Positions 14,179-22,794 of a stretch of DNA of 60,499 bases are shown piece by piece. Made by a program: the position numbers and the translations under genes. Position 1 is the first letter of the stretch; every line of letters starts with the position of its first letter. Under the pieces are notes generated by a model. It made no database searches and was not told where the DNA came from. It saw only the letters and a list, made by a program, of their open reading frames with translations. The stretch is from Alphaproteobacteria bacterium (GTDB taxonomy: Bacteria > Pseudomonadota > Alphaproteobacteria > Micropepsales > Micropepsaceae), in NCBI GenBank assembly GCA_003139615.1, contig PLJH01000138.1, positions 1 to 60,499 of the forward strand. The letters are read 5' to 3'.

Positions 14179-14847
14179 ATGGGTCATCTGAGTTTCTCGT
14201 TCGTCGACTTGCTGGTCGTCCTCGTGCTGCTGGCCTCGGTGATCTACGCGACCTATCGCGGCTTCGTGCGGGAAACTTTGACGATCTTCGCCTGGGCGGC
14301 TGCCGCCTTCGCCACGCTCTATTTCGGCCCGGCACTGGCGCCGTTCCTTCGGCAACGCATCTCTCCGGAATGGCTCGGTACGCTGGTGGCCTATGGCGGC
14401 ATTTTCCTCGTCGTTCTCATTCCCTTGTCCTTCGTCAGCTTCCGATTCGCGCAAGGCGTCCAGCGTTCGCCGGTCGGCGCGGTCGACCGTGCATTGGGAT
14501 TCGCCTTCGGGTTCATTCGCGGGCTCGCGATAGTGGGGATTGCCTATCTCGTGTTCTGCATGATTGTGCCCATCCGCTCGCAACCGGAGTGGATGACGAG
14601 CGCGCGGTTTCTGCCGCTCATTCAGGGCTCCAGCGACGTGCTGCTGTCTTTGATTCCCGATCAGCACATCCAGACCGCACGCGACGAGGCCGCGCCGGCG
14701 CCTCCCGGAACGCCCATCCCGAAGCCGGCGCCGCGACAGGCGCAACATGGCCCCAAGCACGGACAAAAGGCCTATGGCGCCGATGATCGACGCGCGCTAG
14801 ACAGGCTCATCCAGTCGACCGGCAACGGAGATGCAGGCAAGCCATGA
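14179..14847 (+). CDS. cvpA: CvpA family membrane protein
   Basis: The 222-residue inner-membrane protein of the colicin V production family shows four hydrophobic segments: FSFVDLLVVLVLLASVIYATY, FAWAAAAFATLYF, LVAYGGIFLVVLIPLSFV and the FGFIRGLAIVGIAYLVFC region, with the conserved YRGFVRE loop and VDRALGFAFGFIRG. The C-terminal 60 residues are proline-rich and cytosolic-looking. CvpA is linked to envelope homeostasis in other bacteria and commonly precedes purF, as here with a 4-bp ATGA overlap. Confidence 0.92.
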   Translation: MGHLSFSFVDLLVVLVLLASVIYATYRGFVRETLTIFAWAAAAFATLYFGPALAPFLRQRISPEWLGTLVAYGGIFLVVLIPLSFVSFRFAQGVQRSPVGAVDRALGFAFGFIRGLAIVGIAYLVFCMIVPIRSQPEWMTSARFLPLIQGSSDVLLSLIPDQHIQTARDEAAPAPPGTPIPKPAPRQAQHGPKHGQKAYGADDRRALDRLIQSTGNGDAGKP

Positions 14848-16322
14848 CCGCAGGCCAGAGCGCGCTTTCCGAAACACCCTTCGATGACAAATTCCATGAG
14901 GAATGCGGGGTTTTCGGCGTCTTCGGCAATCCCGAGGCGGGAAAGCTCGTAGCCCTGGGACTCCACGCCCTCCAGCATCGCGGCCAGGAAGCGGCTGGAA
15001 TCGTCAGTTATGACGGCACGCAGTTCAACGCGGAACGGCATGCCGGCCTTGTGGGCGATGTGTTCGGCGAGAAGAATCCGCATGTGGAGAATCTGCGCGG
15101 CAGCCAGGCGCTCGGCCATGTGCGGTATTCGACGACCGGCGGCTCGCTGACCCGCAATATCCAACCCATGTATGCCGATGTGGCCGGCGGCGCGATCGCA
15201 ATCGCGCATAACGGAAACCTCACCAATGCGGGCACGCTGCATGCGGAACTCGTTCGCGCCGGTGCGATATTCCAGTCTACCTCCGATACGGAAACCATCA
15301 TCCATCTGATCGCACGCAGCCGCTTCAATCCGATCGCCGAAAGGCTGATCGATGCGCTGAAGCGTGTGGAAGGCGCCTATTCGCTCGTCGCGATGACCGC
15401 CAAGAAACTGATCGGCGTGCGCGATCCCTGGGGCGTGCGTCCGCTTGTGCTGGGCAAGCTTGGCAACGCCTTCATCCTGTCGTCAGAGACCTGCGCGCTC
15501 GATATCATCGGCGCGGAATTCGTGCGGGACATCGAGCCCGGCGAACTTGTCGTGATCACAAAGGACGGGCTGCAATCCTATCGTCCGTTCGCGTCGCAGC
15601 CGCGCCGGTTCTGCATCTTCGAATATGTCTATTTCGCCCGGCCGGATTCCATGGTCGAGGGCCGCAACGTCTATGACGCGCGCAAGAGCATCGGCGAGGA
15701 ACTGGCGCGCGAAGCGCCCGCGCCGGGCGCCGACATGGTCGTCCCGGTACCGGATTCGGGCGTACCGGCTGCGCTGGGCTACGCATCGGCGTCGGGATTG
15801 CCGTTCGAACTCGGCATCATTCGCAACCACTATGTCGGACGCACCTTCATCGAGCCGTCGGACCAGATTCGCCATCTGGGCGTGCGGCTCAAGCACAATC
15901 CCAATCGCGCCAAGCTCAAGGGCAAGAGCGTGGTGCTGGTGGACGATTCCATCGTGCGCGGCACGACCTCGAAGAAGATCGTAGAGATGGTGCGCGATGC
16001 GGGCGCGGCCGAAGTGCATTTCCGCATCGCGAGTCCGCCCACGACAAGTTCCTGCTTCTACGGCGTCGACACGCCCAATGCGGGAGAGTTGCTGGCGCAC
16101 CGCATGAAGGAAGTCGAGCAGATGCGCGAATATATCGAGGCCGACAGCCTCGCCTTCGTTTCGATGAACGGCCTCTATCGCGCTGTGGGCGAGGTTGGCC
16201 GCAACGATCGCAATCCGCAATTCTGCGACGCGTGCTTCTCCGGCGAATATCCGATCGAACTGACGGATGTGAGCGGTGGGCGCAGCGGACGCCAGCTTTC
16301 TCTTCTCGCCGAAGTGGCGTGA
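14844..16322 (+). CDS. purF: Amidophosphoribosyltransferase
   Basis: The 492-residue enzyme makes phosphoribosylamine from PRPP and glutamine, the first step of de novo purine synthesis. The N-terminal nucleophile domain should start at C21 (EECGVFGVFG) after propeptide removal, with GLHALQHRGQEAAG and GHVRYST typical. The C-terminal PRTase domain has the PRPP loop VVLVDDSIVRGTT, and NHYVGRTFI is present. It overlaps cvpA by 4 bp. purN-purM lie at 56.5-58.3 kb on the other strand. Confidence 0.97.
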   Translation: MTAGQSALSETPFDDKFHEECGVFGVFGNPEAGKLVALGLHALQHRGQEAAGIVSYDGTQFNAERHAGLVGDVFGEKNPHVENLRGSQALGHVRYSTTGGSLTRNIQPMYADVAGGAIAIAHNGNLTNAGTLHAELVRAGAIFQSTSDTETIIHLIARSRFNPIAERLIDALKRVEGAYSLVAMTAKKLIGVRDPWGVRPLVLGKLGNAFILSSETCALDIIGAEFVRDIEPGELVVITKDGLQSYRPFASQPRRFCIFEYVYFARPDSMVEGRNVYDARKSIGEELAREAPAPGADMVVPVPDSGVPAALGYASASGLPFELGIIRNHYVGRTFIEPSDQIRHLGVRLKHNPNRAKLKGKSVVLVDDSIVRGTTSKKIVEMVRDAGAAEVHFRIASPPTTSSCFYGVDTPNAGELLAHRMKEVEQMREYIEADSLAFVSMNGLYRAVGEVGRNDRNPQFCDACFSGEYPIELTDVSGGRSGRQLSLLAEVA

Positions 16323-16335
16323 GCACGCGCGCGTC

Positions 16336-17043
16336 ATGACCAACTCCATGTCAGGGCGTGTGGCGCTTGTCACAGGCGCGTCGCGTGGCATCGGTCGCGC
16401 GGCGGCCAAGGCGCTGGCCGGCGAGGGCGCGCATGTGATCCTCGTCGCGCGCACGGTCGGCGGTCTCGAAGAGGTCGACGATGAAATCCAGCGTGCGGGC
16501 GGCACGGCCACTTTGGTTCCGCTCGATCTCAAGGATTTTCCGGCGCTCGACCGCTTGGGTGCCTCGATCCATGAGCGTTGGGGAAAGCTCGACGCGTTTC
16601 TCGGCAATGCGGGCGTATTGGGCGCGCTGACGCCGCTCTCCAATCTCGAACCCAAAGTCTTCCAGGAACTGATCGACATCAACGTGACGGCCAATTGGCG
16701 GCTTATCCGTTCGCTCGATCCGCTGCTGCGCGCCTCCGATGCCGGGCGCGCACTTTTCCTCACCTCCGGCGCCGCGCGGCACCACACGCCGTTCTGGGGC
16801 GGCTATGCGATGAGCAAGGCCGCGCTCGAATCCCTTGTGCTGACCTACGCGGCCGAATGCACAGGTACGAACGTACGCGCCAATCTTTTAAGCCCCGGAC
16901 CGTTGCGCACAAAGATGCGTGCGAAAGCGATGCCGGGCGAAGATCCGGAGACGCTGCGCCCGCCCGAAGCGGTCTCCGGCCTGATTGTCGATCTGTTGTC
17001 GCCCGGTTGCGAAAAGCAGGGCGAACTTGTTGTGGTCAAGTAG
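16336..17043 (+). CDS. Short-chain dehydrogenase/reductase
   Basis: The 235-residue classical SDR has the cofactor motif TGASRGIGRAA, the NAG motif (FLGNAGVLGA), a catalytic Ser in LFLTSGAAR and the YAMSK active site with YxxxK. The sequence resembles YciK-type oxidoreductases found beside purF in alphaproteobacteria; the substrate is unknown. ATG 16336 lies 13 bp after purF, so it is probably in the same transcript. It ends 3 bp before the convergent ABC permease gene with no visible terminator. Confidence 0.9.
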   Translation: MTNSMSGRVALVTGASRGIGRAAAKALAGEGAHVILVARTVGGLEEVDDEIQRAGGTATLVPLDLKDFPALDRLGASIHERWGKLDAFLGNAGVLGALTPLSNLEPKVFQELIDINVTANWRLIRSLDPLLRASDAGRALFLTSGAARHHTPFWGGYAMSKAALESLVLTYAAECTGTNVRANLLSPGPLRTKMRAKAMPGEDPETLRPPEAVSGLIVDLLSPGCEKQGELVVVK

Positions 17044-17046
17044 CCG

Positions 17047-17793
17047 TTACACTTCCATTCGCGAAAAGAAATAGCTGCCGAGGAACAGCAGCGCGAGCGT
17101 GAGCCCGCTTAGGACTGCGATATCGAGCGGCAGTCCAAAATGGCTCGTACCGATCAGCAATTGGCGAAGCGCATCCACGCCATAGGACAGCGGATCGGCG
17201 GTCGCCACGACCAGCATGGCCTTGGGCAACCCGCGCAGCGGAAACATCGCGCCCGACAAAAAGAACAACGGCATCACGATGAAATTCATGATCAGCGGAA
17301 ACGCCTGCATGTCGGTCATCTTCGAGCCGACGACCATGCCGAACGCGCTGAACAGCAGCGAGATCAGCAGCATCACTGCCAGGGCTTCCGGCACCACGAG
17401 CCAATTGTTGGGGCGGAATCCGAACGCCAGCGAAATGACCAGCACAATCGCGCCCTGGATCATGGCCGTCGTGGCGCCGCCCGCCACACGCCCGAGCATG
17501 ATCGCGAAGCGCGGCACGGGCGCCACGAGCGTCTCTTTCAGGAAACCGAATTGCCGATCCCACAGCATCTCCATGCCCGAAAAGATCGAGGAGAAAATGA
17601 TGCTCATCGCGACGATGCCGGGCACGAGGAACTGGATGTAGCTGCCCTGGCCGGCGCGGGCGAAAATCGAACCGAGTCCGAAGCCCAGCGCGATCAGGAA
17701 CATCATCGGCTGCGCGAGCGAGGCGACGAGCCGCGCGGGCGAGCGGATGTAACGTTTGAACTGGCGGAGCCATAGGATATAGACGGCGTTCAT
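17047..17793 (-). CDS. ABC-2 type transporter permease
   Basis: The 248-residue permease has about six membrane helices and the ABC-2 pattern: an N-terminal RQFKRYIRSPARL leader, QPMMFLIALGFGLG, the central GMEMLWDRQFGFLKETLVAP loop, and the LSGAMFPLRGLPKAM motif before the last helices. This resembles drug/lipid exporters such as DrrB. The ATG overlaps the ATPase stop by 4 bp (17793 against 17790), so the two form one exporter. Substrate unknown. Confidence 0.92.
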   Translation of the reverse strand: MNAVYILWLRQFKRYIRSPARLVASLAQPMMFLIALGFGLGSIFARAGQGSYIQFLVPGIVAMSIIFSSIFSGMEMLWDRQFGFLKETLVAPVPRFAIMLGRVAGGATTAMIQGAIVLVISLAFGFRPNNWLVVPEALAVMLLISLLFSAFGMVVGSKMTDMQAFPLIMNFIVMPLFFLSGAMFPLRGLPKAMLVVATADPLSYGVDALRQLLIGTSHFGLPLDIAVLSGLTLALLFLGSYFFSRMEV

Positions 17794-18581
17794 CGCATCA
17801 TCCCTCTGATGCGCCGCATCCGGTCGAGATTCGTGCCTTCTTCTTCGCGAATCGAATGGCCGGTGAGGGTGAGAAACGCGTCTTCGAGGCTTTCGGTTTT
17901 GGTTTGAGTTTTGAGTTCATCTGCCGAACCCGACGCGATGATCGTGCCGCGATCTATCACGGCGATGCGGCGCGCGATGCGCTCGGCTTCTTCCATGTAA
18001 TGCGTGGTGAAGAAGACGGTCGTGCCGTTCTTCGCGTTCAATTCTTGCAGATATTGCCACATGTGATTGCGGGTCTGCGGATCGAGCCCGAGAGTCGGCT
18101 CGTCGAGGAAAATGATCTTCGGGTGGTGCATCAGCCCGCGGGCGATTTCGAGGCGACGTTTCATGCCGCCGGAGAAATCCCGCACGAGCGAATTGCGTCG
18201 GTCCCATAGCTCTACGAAGTTGAGCAATTGCTCGATGCGTTCCCGCCGCGCGGCACGCGAAATGTCGTAAAGCACGCCGTGGAAATCCATGTTCTCGCGG
18301 GCGGTCAGCATGTCGTCGAGGCTCGGGTCCTGGAACACGATGCCGAAGGAGCGGCGCACCTGGTGGGATTGCGTGACGGGATCGAAGCCGTCGATGCGGA
18401 TCGTGCCGGAAGTGGGCCGGAGCACGGTCGTCAGCATCTTGATGGTGGTCGATTTGCCCGCACCGTTCGGCCCCAGAAACGCGAAAATTCCGCCCGCCTC
18501 GACTTCGAAGCTCACATCCTTCACGGCGGCGAACGCGCCGAAGGTCTTGGTCAGATTACGGACGTCGATGATGGCGGACAT
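17790..18581 (-). CDS. ABC-2 exporter ATPase (DrrA-like)
   Basis: This 263-residue ATPase partners the downstream permease. Walker A is GPNGAGKST (37-45), the Q-loop lies in GIVFQDPSLDD, the signature is FSGGMKRRLEIARGLMH, Walker B is IIFLDEPTLGLDP, and the H-loop is FFTTHYMEEAE. The ATG at 18581 (MSAIIDVRNLTKTFG) was chosen; a longer frame from 18641 adds a Pro/His-rich leader without homology. The match to the daunorubicin-resistance ATPase class is by sequence pattern only. Confidence 0.93.
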   Translation of the reverse strand: MSAIIDVRNLTKTFGAFAAVKDVSFEVEAGGIFAFLGPNGAGKSTTIKMLTTVLRPTSGTIRIDGFDPVTQSHQVRRSFGIVFQDPSLDDMLTARENMDFHGVLYDISRAARRERIEQLLNFVELWDRRNSLVRDFSGGMKRRLEIARGLMHHPKIIFLDEPTLGLDPQTRNHMWQYLQELNAKNGTTVFFTTHYMEEAERIARRIAVIDRGTIIASGSADELKTQTKTESLEDAFLTLTGHSIREEEGTNLDRMRRIRGMMR

Positions 18582-18661
18582 GGGTGGACCGGGAGGATGG
18601 GATGTCAGCGTTAGGTGGGGGCGGTGCGGCGTGTCAAGCAAGGTCTAATTTGGGTAGTGGC

Positions 18662-18958
18662 TCATTTTGAATTTTTTGACCTTGAGACGCCCCAAAGCGC
18701 GGCGCTCAAGAACACAACAAACTCCGTTGCAATAATGGCTCGAAGAATGAATTCCCATTGCGCATTGCCAACGCCGCCATCTGTGCGACCGCCGGTTTGA
18801 CAAGGGCCATTGTCACAGATCGCTGTTAACTCGACGAATTGTTCGCTCCATTCATACTGGCAATAGAGGGCCACGCCGACAGCGGCCAGAACGGCCGCCC
18901 AAATCCAAGGTGTGCGCCAGCGTCTCAATTCAAGCTGCCTTCTTCTTGTACGGCCCAC
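18662..18958 (-). CDS. Small two-helix membrane protein, unknown
   Basis: The 98-residue frame starts with a basic segment (MGRTRRRQLELRRW), then a helix (IWAAVLAAVGVALYCQY), a polar loop with two cysteines (CDNGPC) and a second helix (IIATEFVVFLSAALWGV). The positive-inside pattern is that of a genuine small membrane protein, but no family was recognised. Its start overlaps a 26-residue frame that begins just after der, so the true start or reading frame is uncertain. Confidence 0.5.
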   Translation of the reverse strand: MGRTRRRQLELRRWRTPWIWAAVLAAVGVALYCQYEWSEQFVELTAICDNGPCQTGGRTDGGVGNAQWEFILRAIIATEFVVFLSAALWGVSRSKNSK

Positions 18959-19010
18959 GCTTCGCGATTGGCGCTTCCTGAGCCGCGATCAGCGCCGTTG
19001 TGCCAGCCAT
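18930..19010 (-). CDS. Possible 26-residue ORF coupled to der
   Basis: One base after the der stop codon an ATG opens a frame encoding MAGTTALIAAQEAP followed by the basic end AKRGPYKKKAA. No ribosome site is visible, so translation would rely on coupling with der. The basic tail is reminiscent of small nucleic-acid-binding peptides. It overlaps the start of the 98-residue frame in another reading frame. It may be a real micropeptide, the start of a frameshifted gene, or chance. Confidence 0.3.
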   Translation of the reverse strand: MAGTTALIAAQEAPIAKRGPYKKKAA

Positions 19011-19011
19011 A

Positions 19012-20358
19012 TTATTTGTCCGCATACGGGTTCGTCGACGTCCGCAACGAAAAGCGCAGTGGCACGCCCTGCAAATTGAACGCTTTCCGCAATTCGTTTT
19101 GCAGATAGCGCAGATAGGATTCCGGCAAGCCGTCGAGTTGTGTGCCGAACAGGGCGAATGTCGGCGGGCGGCTTTTCGCCTGGGTCATGTAGCGGATGCG
19201 CACCCGGCGGCCGTGAATGGCCGGCGTGGGATGGCTCGAAAGTGCGGCTGCCAGAAAGCGGTTCAGCTGTGCGGTCGGCACGCGGGTGTTCCAGGCCGCA
19301 TCTGCCTCGAGCACGGCCGGCAGGATGCGGTCGATGCCTTCGCCGGTGAGCGCGGAAATACCGACGAGCGGCGCACCCGCAATCTGCGGCAGAAGATGAT
19401 CGAGATGTTTCTTGAGCGCGGTGATCGCGCCGGCCGGCGCTTCGATCTGGTCCCATTTGTTGAGCGCAAACACGATCGCGCGGCCCTCTTTCGCCACCAT
19501 GTCGACGATGGTGAGGTCCTGCTTTTCGAACGGCGCCGTCGCATCGACCACCACGATCACGCATTCGGCGAAGCGGATCGCCGTGAGTGCGCTCTGCACA
19601 GCCAATTGCTCGAGTTCTTCGCCGGCCGCGCGCGCGCGCTTGCGCAAGCCGGCCGTGTCGTGCAGCTGGATCGTGCGGCCGTCGACGTCCCACGCCGCCG
19701 CGATGGAATCGCGTGTGAGGCCCGCTTCGGGTCCTGTCAGCGAACGCTCTTCGCCCAGCATGCGGTTGAACAGACTCGATTTGCCGACATTCGGCCGCCC
19801 GACAATGGCGAGCTTGAGCGGCCGGTCGATCGCTTCGACGGGCTCGGCATCTTCTTCCGGTGGAGATTCTTCCTCGCCACCGAAAGGTTCCAGTGCATCG
19901 ACGATCTCATCGGTGCCCAGATTGTGAACGGCAGACACGCCGATCGGTTCGCCGAACCCAAGCGCATAGAATTCCGAAAGATCGAGTTTCACGTCGCATT
20001 TGTTCGCGATGAGCACGACCGGCTTGCCTGAACGGCGCAGCGCCTCGGCGATGATCTCGTCACCCGTGGTGATGCCGTCGCGCGCATTGACGACGAAGAG
20101 GCACACTTCGGCCTCCTTGATCGCCGCAAGCGTCTGATCGGTCATGCGCATCGAAAGACTGCCCGGCGCGCCGATATCGAAACCGGCGGTGTCGATCAGG
20201 CGAACCGAAAGCGGGCCAAGCTGTGCGAGCGCGTCCTGGCGGTCGCGGGTAACGCCGGGCGTGTCATGGACAATGGCCAGCTGCTTGCCCGCAAGCCGGT
20301 TGAACAAGGTGGACTTGCCCACATTTGGACGGCCCACAACAGCGACGGCAAGCGGCAT
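19012..20358 (-). CDS. der: Ribosome-assembly GTPase Der (EngA)
   Basis: The 448-residue GTPase acts in 50S maturation. It has the diagnostic tandem G domains: G1 GRPNVGKST (9-17) with DTAGFD and NKCDVK, then an acidic linker (GGEEESPPEEDAEP), a second G1 GRPNVGKSS, HDTAGLRKRA and NKWDQIE, and a C-terminal KH-like domain ending RFSLRTSTNPYADK. I used ATG 20358 (MPLAVAVVGRP), preceded by GAGGA; an ATG 18 bp upstream is also in frame. The bamB-like and yfgM-like genes lie upstream on the same strand, a common arrangement. Confidence 0.96.
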   Translation of the reverse strand: MPLAVAVVGRPNVGKSTLFNRLAGKQLAIVHDTPGVTRDRQDALAQLGPLSVRLIDTAGFDIGAPGSLSMRMTDQTLAAIKEAEVCLFVVNARDGITTGDEIIAEALRRSGKPVVLIANKCDVKLDLSEFYALGFGEPIGVSAVHNLGTDEIVDALEPFGGEEESPPEEDAEPVEAIDRPLKLAIVGRPNVGKSSLFNRMLGEERSLTGPEAGLTRDSIAAAWDVDGRTIQLHDTAGLRKRARAAGEELEQLAVQSALTAIRFAECVIVVVDATAPFEKQDLTIVDMVAKEGRAIVFALNKWDQIEAPAGAITALKKHLDHLLPQIAGAPLVGISALTGEGIDRILPAVLEADAAWNTRVPTAQLNRFLAAALSSHPTPAIHGRRVRIRYMTQAKSRPPTFALFGTQLDGLPESYLRYLQNELRKAFNLQGVPLRFSLRTSTNPYADK

Positions 20359-20386
20359 GGGTTTTCCTCGACGCACACTCGAAATT

Positions 20387-20526
20387 TTCCACCCTCCCCT
20401 TGAGGGAGGGTGGAAAGCTTTCTTTGAGCGTCAGCGAAAAGAAAGTTTCGGGGAGGGGTATCGTTGAGGCAGCACCCCGCCCCGAAAAATTCTTCGAATT
20501 TTTCGACCCGCCCTCAAGGGGCGGGT
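20387..20526. repeat. Inverted pair of a palindromic intergenic repeat
   Basis: TTCCACCCTCCC (20387-20398) pairs with GGGAGGGTGGAA (20404-20415), and ACCCGCCC (20506-20513) pairs with GGGCGGGT (20519-20526). The right half, read in reverse complement, follows the left half closely: TTCCACCC, CCCCTTGAGGG, an A/T-rich middle, then TTTCGGGG and GGGGT. It is therefore two inverted copies of one repeat unit filling the der-bamB gap. Such CCCCTTGAGGGG-type repeats are common in alphaproteobacterial intergenic DNA. It may also attenuate transcription between bamB and der. Confidence 0.65.
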
Positions 20527-20551
20527 GGAAGTTTTTCTACAACCGGACTCT

Positions 20552-21949
20552 TCAGCGCATCGCGACGAGTTGGGCGCTGTTGGTCAGGAGGTAGAGCGTA
20601 CCGTTTGCGACGACCGGCGCGATATAGGTGCCGTCCGGAATCTCGACCCGGCCGAGAAGCTGGCCGGAATAGGGCGAGATCGACATCGCGTAACCGTCGG
20701 ACGAAACGACAATCAGCCGGTCGGAGACGAGCACAGGGCCCGACCATACGATCGGATCTTCCTTGTCTTCCATATTCTTCCAGCGTTGCAACTGATGCAC
20801 CCATTTCACCTTGCCGTCCTTGCGCTCGAGGCAAAGGAGCAGATCGTCGGTGGTCAACACGTAAAGAAAATCGCCTGCCATCCATGGCGTCTGGATGCCG
20901 CCAATGTCGCGCGTCCACACGCGATCGCCGGTATTGATGTTGATCGCACCCATGATGCCCGAATGGCTGATGGCAAACACCATGTCGCGATCGATGACGG
21001 GCCGGCCTGAGATGTCGTCCAGCTCGGACAGCGCGGTCACGTTGCCCGTGCGGGTCAACATGTCGTTCCAGGCGGGACGTCCATTCTCAACCCGGATCGC
21101 GAACAATTCGCCTGACGTGTAAGGCGCCACGACGTAATCGCCGGCAACGGCAGCGCTCGTGCTTTCGAGAATACCCGCCGATTCCGTGATGCCCTGGTGA
21201 TCCCAGAGCGTGCGCCCGTCGATCTCGGCCAGCGCATAGAAATGATTGTCCTGCGACGACACGAAGACGCGACCGCCATTGGCGTCGGGCGCGTCGACGA
21301 TCGGAACGCCGAGATCGTCTTTCCAGTACTGGCGACCGCTCGCGGGATCGAGCGCAAACACTGAACCGAATCCGGTACTGACGAAAATCCGGCCTTTTTC
21401 GTATGCGACACCGCCGCCGAAGCCTTTGGTCGGATCGATCGACATGCCGGGCCCAAAAAGCCCGAACCAGTTGAAACCTTCATCGGGGCTTGGGGGCGCG
21501 AGATCCTTGTCCCACAGCGGTTTGCCGCTGCCGGCATCGAACACATAAATATGTGCGGACGCGTCGAGCACATAAATGCGCCCTTCGGCGATAATCGGCG
21601 GTGCGGTCAGGCGCGAATCGTCGTCGGAACCTTTGCCTGTATCCTGCTGCCAGATCGCGCGCAGCGGCCCATTGGCCTCGAGATGATACATCGCGTTGGC
21701 CGCATAGCCGCCGGGCTCGGGCCAATCGGCGTTGCGATAGGGCGCCGGCAGTACAACTTTGACATCGTTCAAGGAGGTGTCGGGTTTGAGCGCCTCGTCA
21801 AGCGTCATCACGGAGATGCGTTCGCCCTTGATGTTCGATTTCTTGGTCGACTTGAACCAGTCCGACGCGAAATCGAACATGCCGCAGCCCGACAGCGAGA
21901 GCGCGATGGTCAGGCACAAAGCGACGCGCAACGTTGATGAAAATCTCAT
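20552..21949 (-). CDS. bamB: BamB-like outer-membrane assembly lipoprotein
   Basis: The 465-residue lipoprotein has a signal peptide with lipobox LSGC (C22), then an eight-bladed PQQ-type propeller with repeated blade motifs (GRIYVLDASAHIYVFDAGSG, GRIFVSTGFGSVFALDPASG, GRVFVSSQDNHFYALAEIDG). BamB assists the Bam complex that inserts outer-membrane proteins. ATG 21949 was chosen because it gives the signal peptide; the longer open frame upstream does not. It overlaps the upstream TPR gene by 4 bp and precedes der. PQQ-dependent dehydrogenases share the fold, but the context favours BamB. Confidence 0.9.
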   Translation of the reverse strand: MRFSSTLRVALCLTIALSLSGCGMFDFASDWFKSTKKSNIKGERISVMTLDEALKPDTSLNDVKVVLPAPYRNADWPEPGGYAANAMYHLEANGPLRAIWQQDTGKGSDDDSRLTAPPIIAEGRIYVLDASAHIYVFDAGSGKPLWDKDLAPPSPDEGFNWFGLFGPGMSIDPTKGFGGGVAYEKGRIFVSTGFGSVFALDPASGRQYWKDDLGVPIVDAPDANGGRVFVSSQDNHFYALAEIDGRTLWDHQGITESAGILESTSAAVAGDYVVAPYTSGELFAIRVENGRPAWNDMLTRTGNVTALSELDDISGRPVIDRDMVFAISHSGIMGAININTGDRVWTRDIGGIQTPWMAGDFLYVLTTDDLLLCLERKDGKVKWVHQLQRWKNMEDKEDPIVWSGPVLVSDRLIVVSSDGYAMSISPYSGQLLGRVEIPDGTYIAPVVANGTLYLLTNSAQLVAMR

Positions 21950-22683
21950 TTCGGGGAGGGACCTCCGGCTGCGCCTTGCGGCTGCGAGGGGGATGCGCTT
22001 GGCGGCGCGGGCGGCGGCGGAACGGTGCCGTAATTTCGCGCGCCACCGCCTTTGAGGAACGTCGCTATCCATCCAGCGCGCGTGCGCAATGGTGCGGGCG
22101 CGGTACTGTCGGCTGACAGGGCTTGGTATTCCCGAATGGCGTCAGCGGTCGCGCCGGCGCGGAGGTCGGCGAATGCGAGAATGTCCTGCGCCATGCCGTG
22201 CCAGGGATTGGCCTTGTCCGTCAGCGGCCCGACGAGCGACTGGATTTCCGATTTCGGCGCGCCGTCGACAAGCGCCCAACCCGCATGGATGCGCGCTGCG
22301 GGGGCAAGAATGTCGTCTTTGCCTGCCGCAATCTGCTTGTAGATGATAACAGCGTCGCCCGTGTTGCCCGCCTGAAGCATCGCATTGGCTTCCTGGAATT
22401 TTGCGAGCGACGCGTAGCCGCCCGGCGCCTCCTTCTCGAGGCGCGCGAACGCCGACTGGGCAGCGCTTGTTTGCCCTGCATCCAGGAGCTGCTCCGCATT
22501 CATGAATTGCACGGAGGCATTGCCGCGCTGCCGCTGGTCGTAGACCCGCCAAAGCTGGAATGCCGCCACGGCGATAATTACGACGGCAGCTCCGGCGATG
22601 ACGTAATCGCCATATTCTTTCCAGAGCTGTTCGTAACGTTCGCGGCGAACGTCCTCCTCAACTTCCCGGAAGATGTCTGTCAC
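21946..22683 (-). CDS. YfgM-like TPR membrane protein
   Basis: The 245-residue protein starts VTDIFREVEEDVRRERYEQL, followed by one membrane helix (YVIAGAAVVIIAVAAFQLW) and periplasmic TPR-like helices (AEQLLDAGQTSAAQSAF and DAVIIYKQIAAG). This is the YfgM/ancillary SecYEG-interacting family. The C-terminus is a Pro/Gly/Gln-rich tail. The likely start is GTG 22683; an upstream ATG at 22758 would add a nonconserved leader. It overlaps bamB by ATGA, so a yfgM-bamB-der unit is likely. Confidence 0.85.
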   Translation of the reverse strand: MTDIFREVEEDVRRERYEQLWKEYGDYVIAGAAVVIIAVAAFQLWRVYDQRQRGNASVQFMNAEQLLDAGQTSAAQSAFARLEKEAPGGYASLAKFQEANAMLQAGNTGDAVIIYKQIAAGKDDILAPAARIHAGWALVDGAPKSEIQSLVGPLTDKANPWHGMAQDILAFADLRAGATADAIREYQALSADSTAPAPLRTRAGWIATFLKGGGARNYGTVPPPPAPPSASPSQPQGAAGGPSPK

Positions 22684-22794
22684 GCGGAGATTCCTTGTAA
22701 GGCACGCCCAAGGCCTTGATCGGCCGGGATGATTAGCCGGTAGCCGCCACGCTGGCAACCCAAGGCACGCAGACGTCAGCCGGATGAACGGGCC

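Noticed and set aside
15483..16787. Minus-strand frame opposite purF and the SDR gene
   Set aside because: Shadow of two firm genes.
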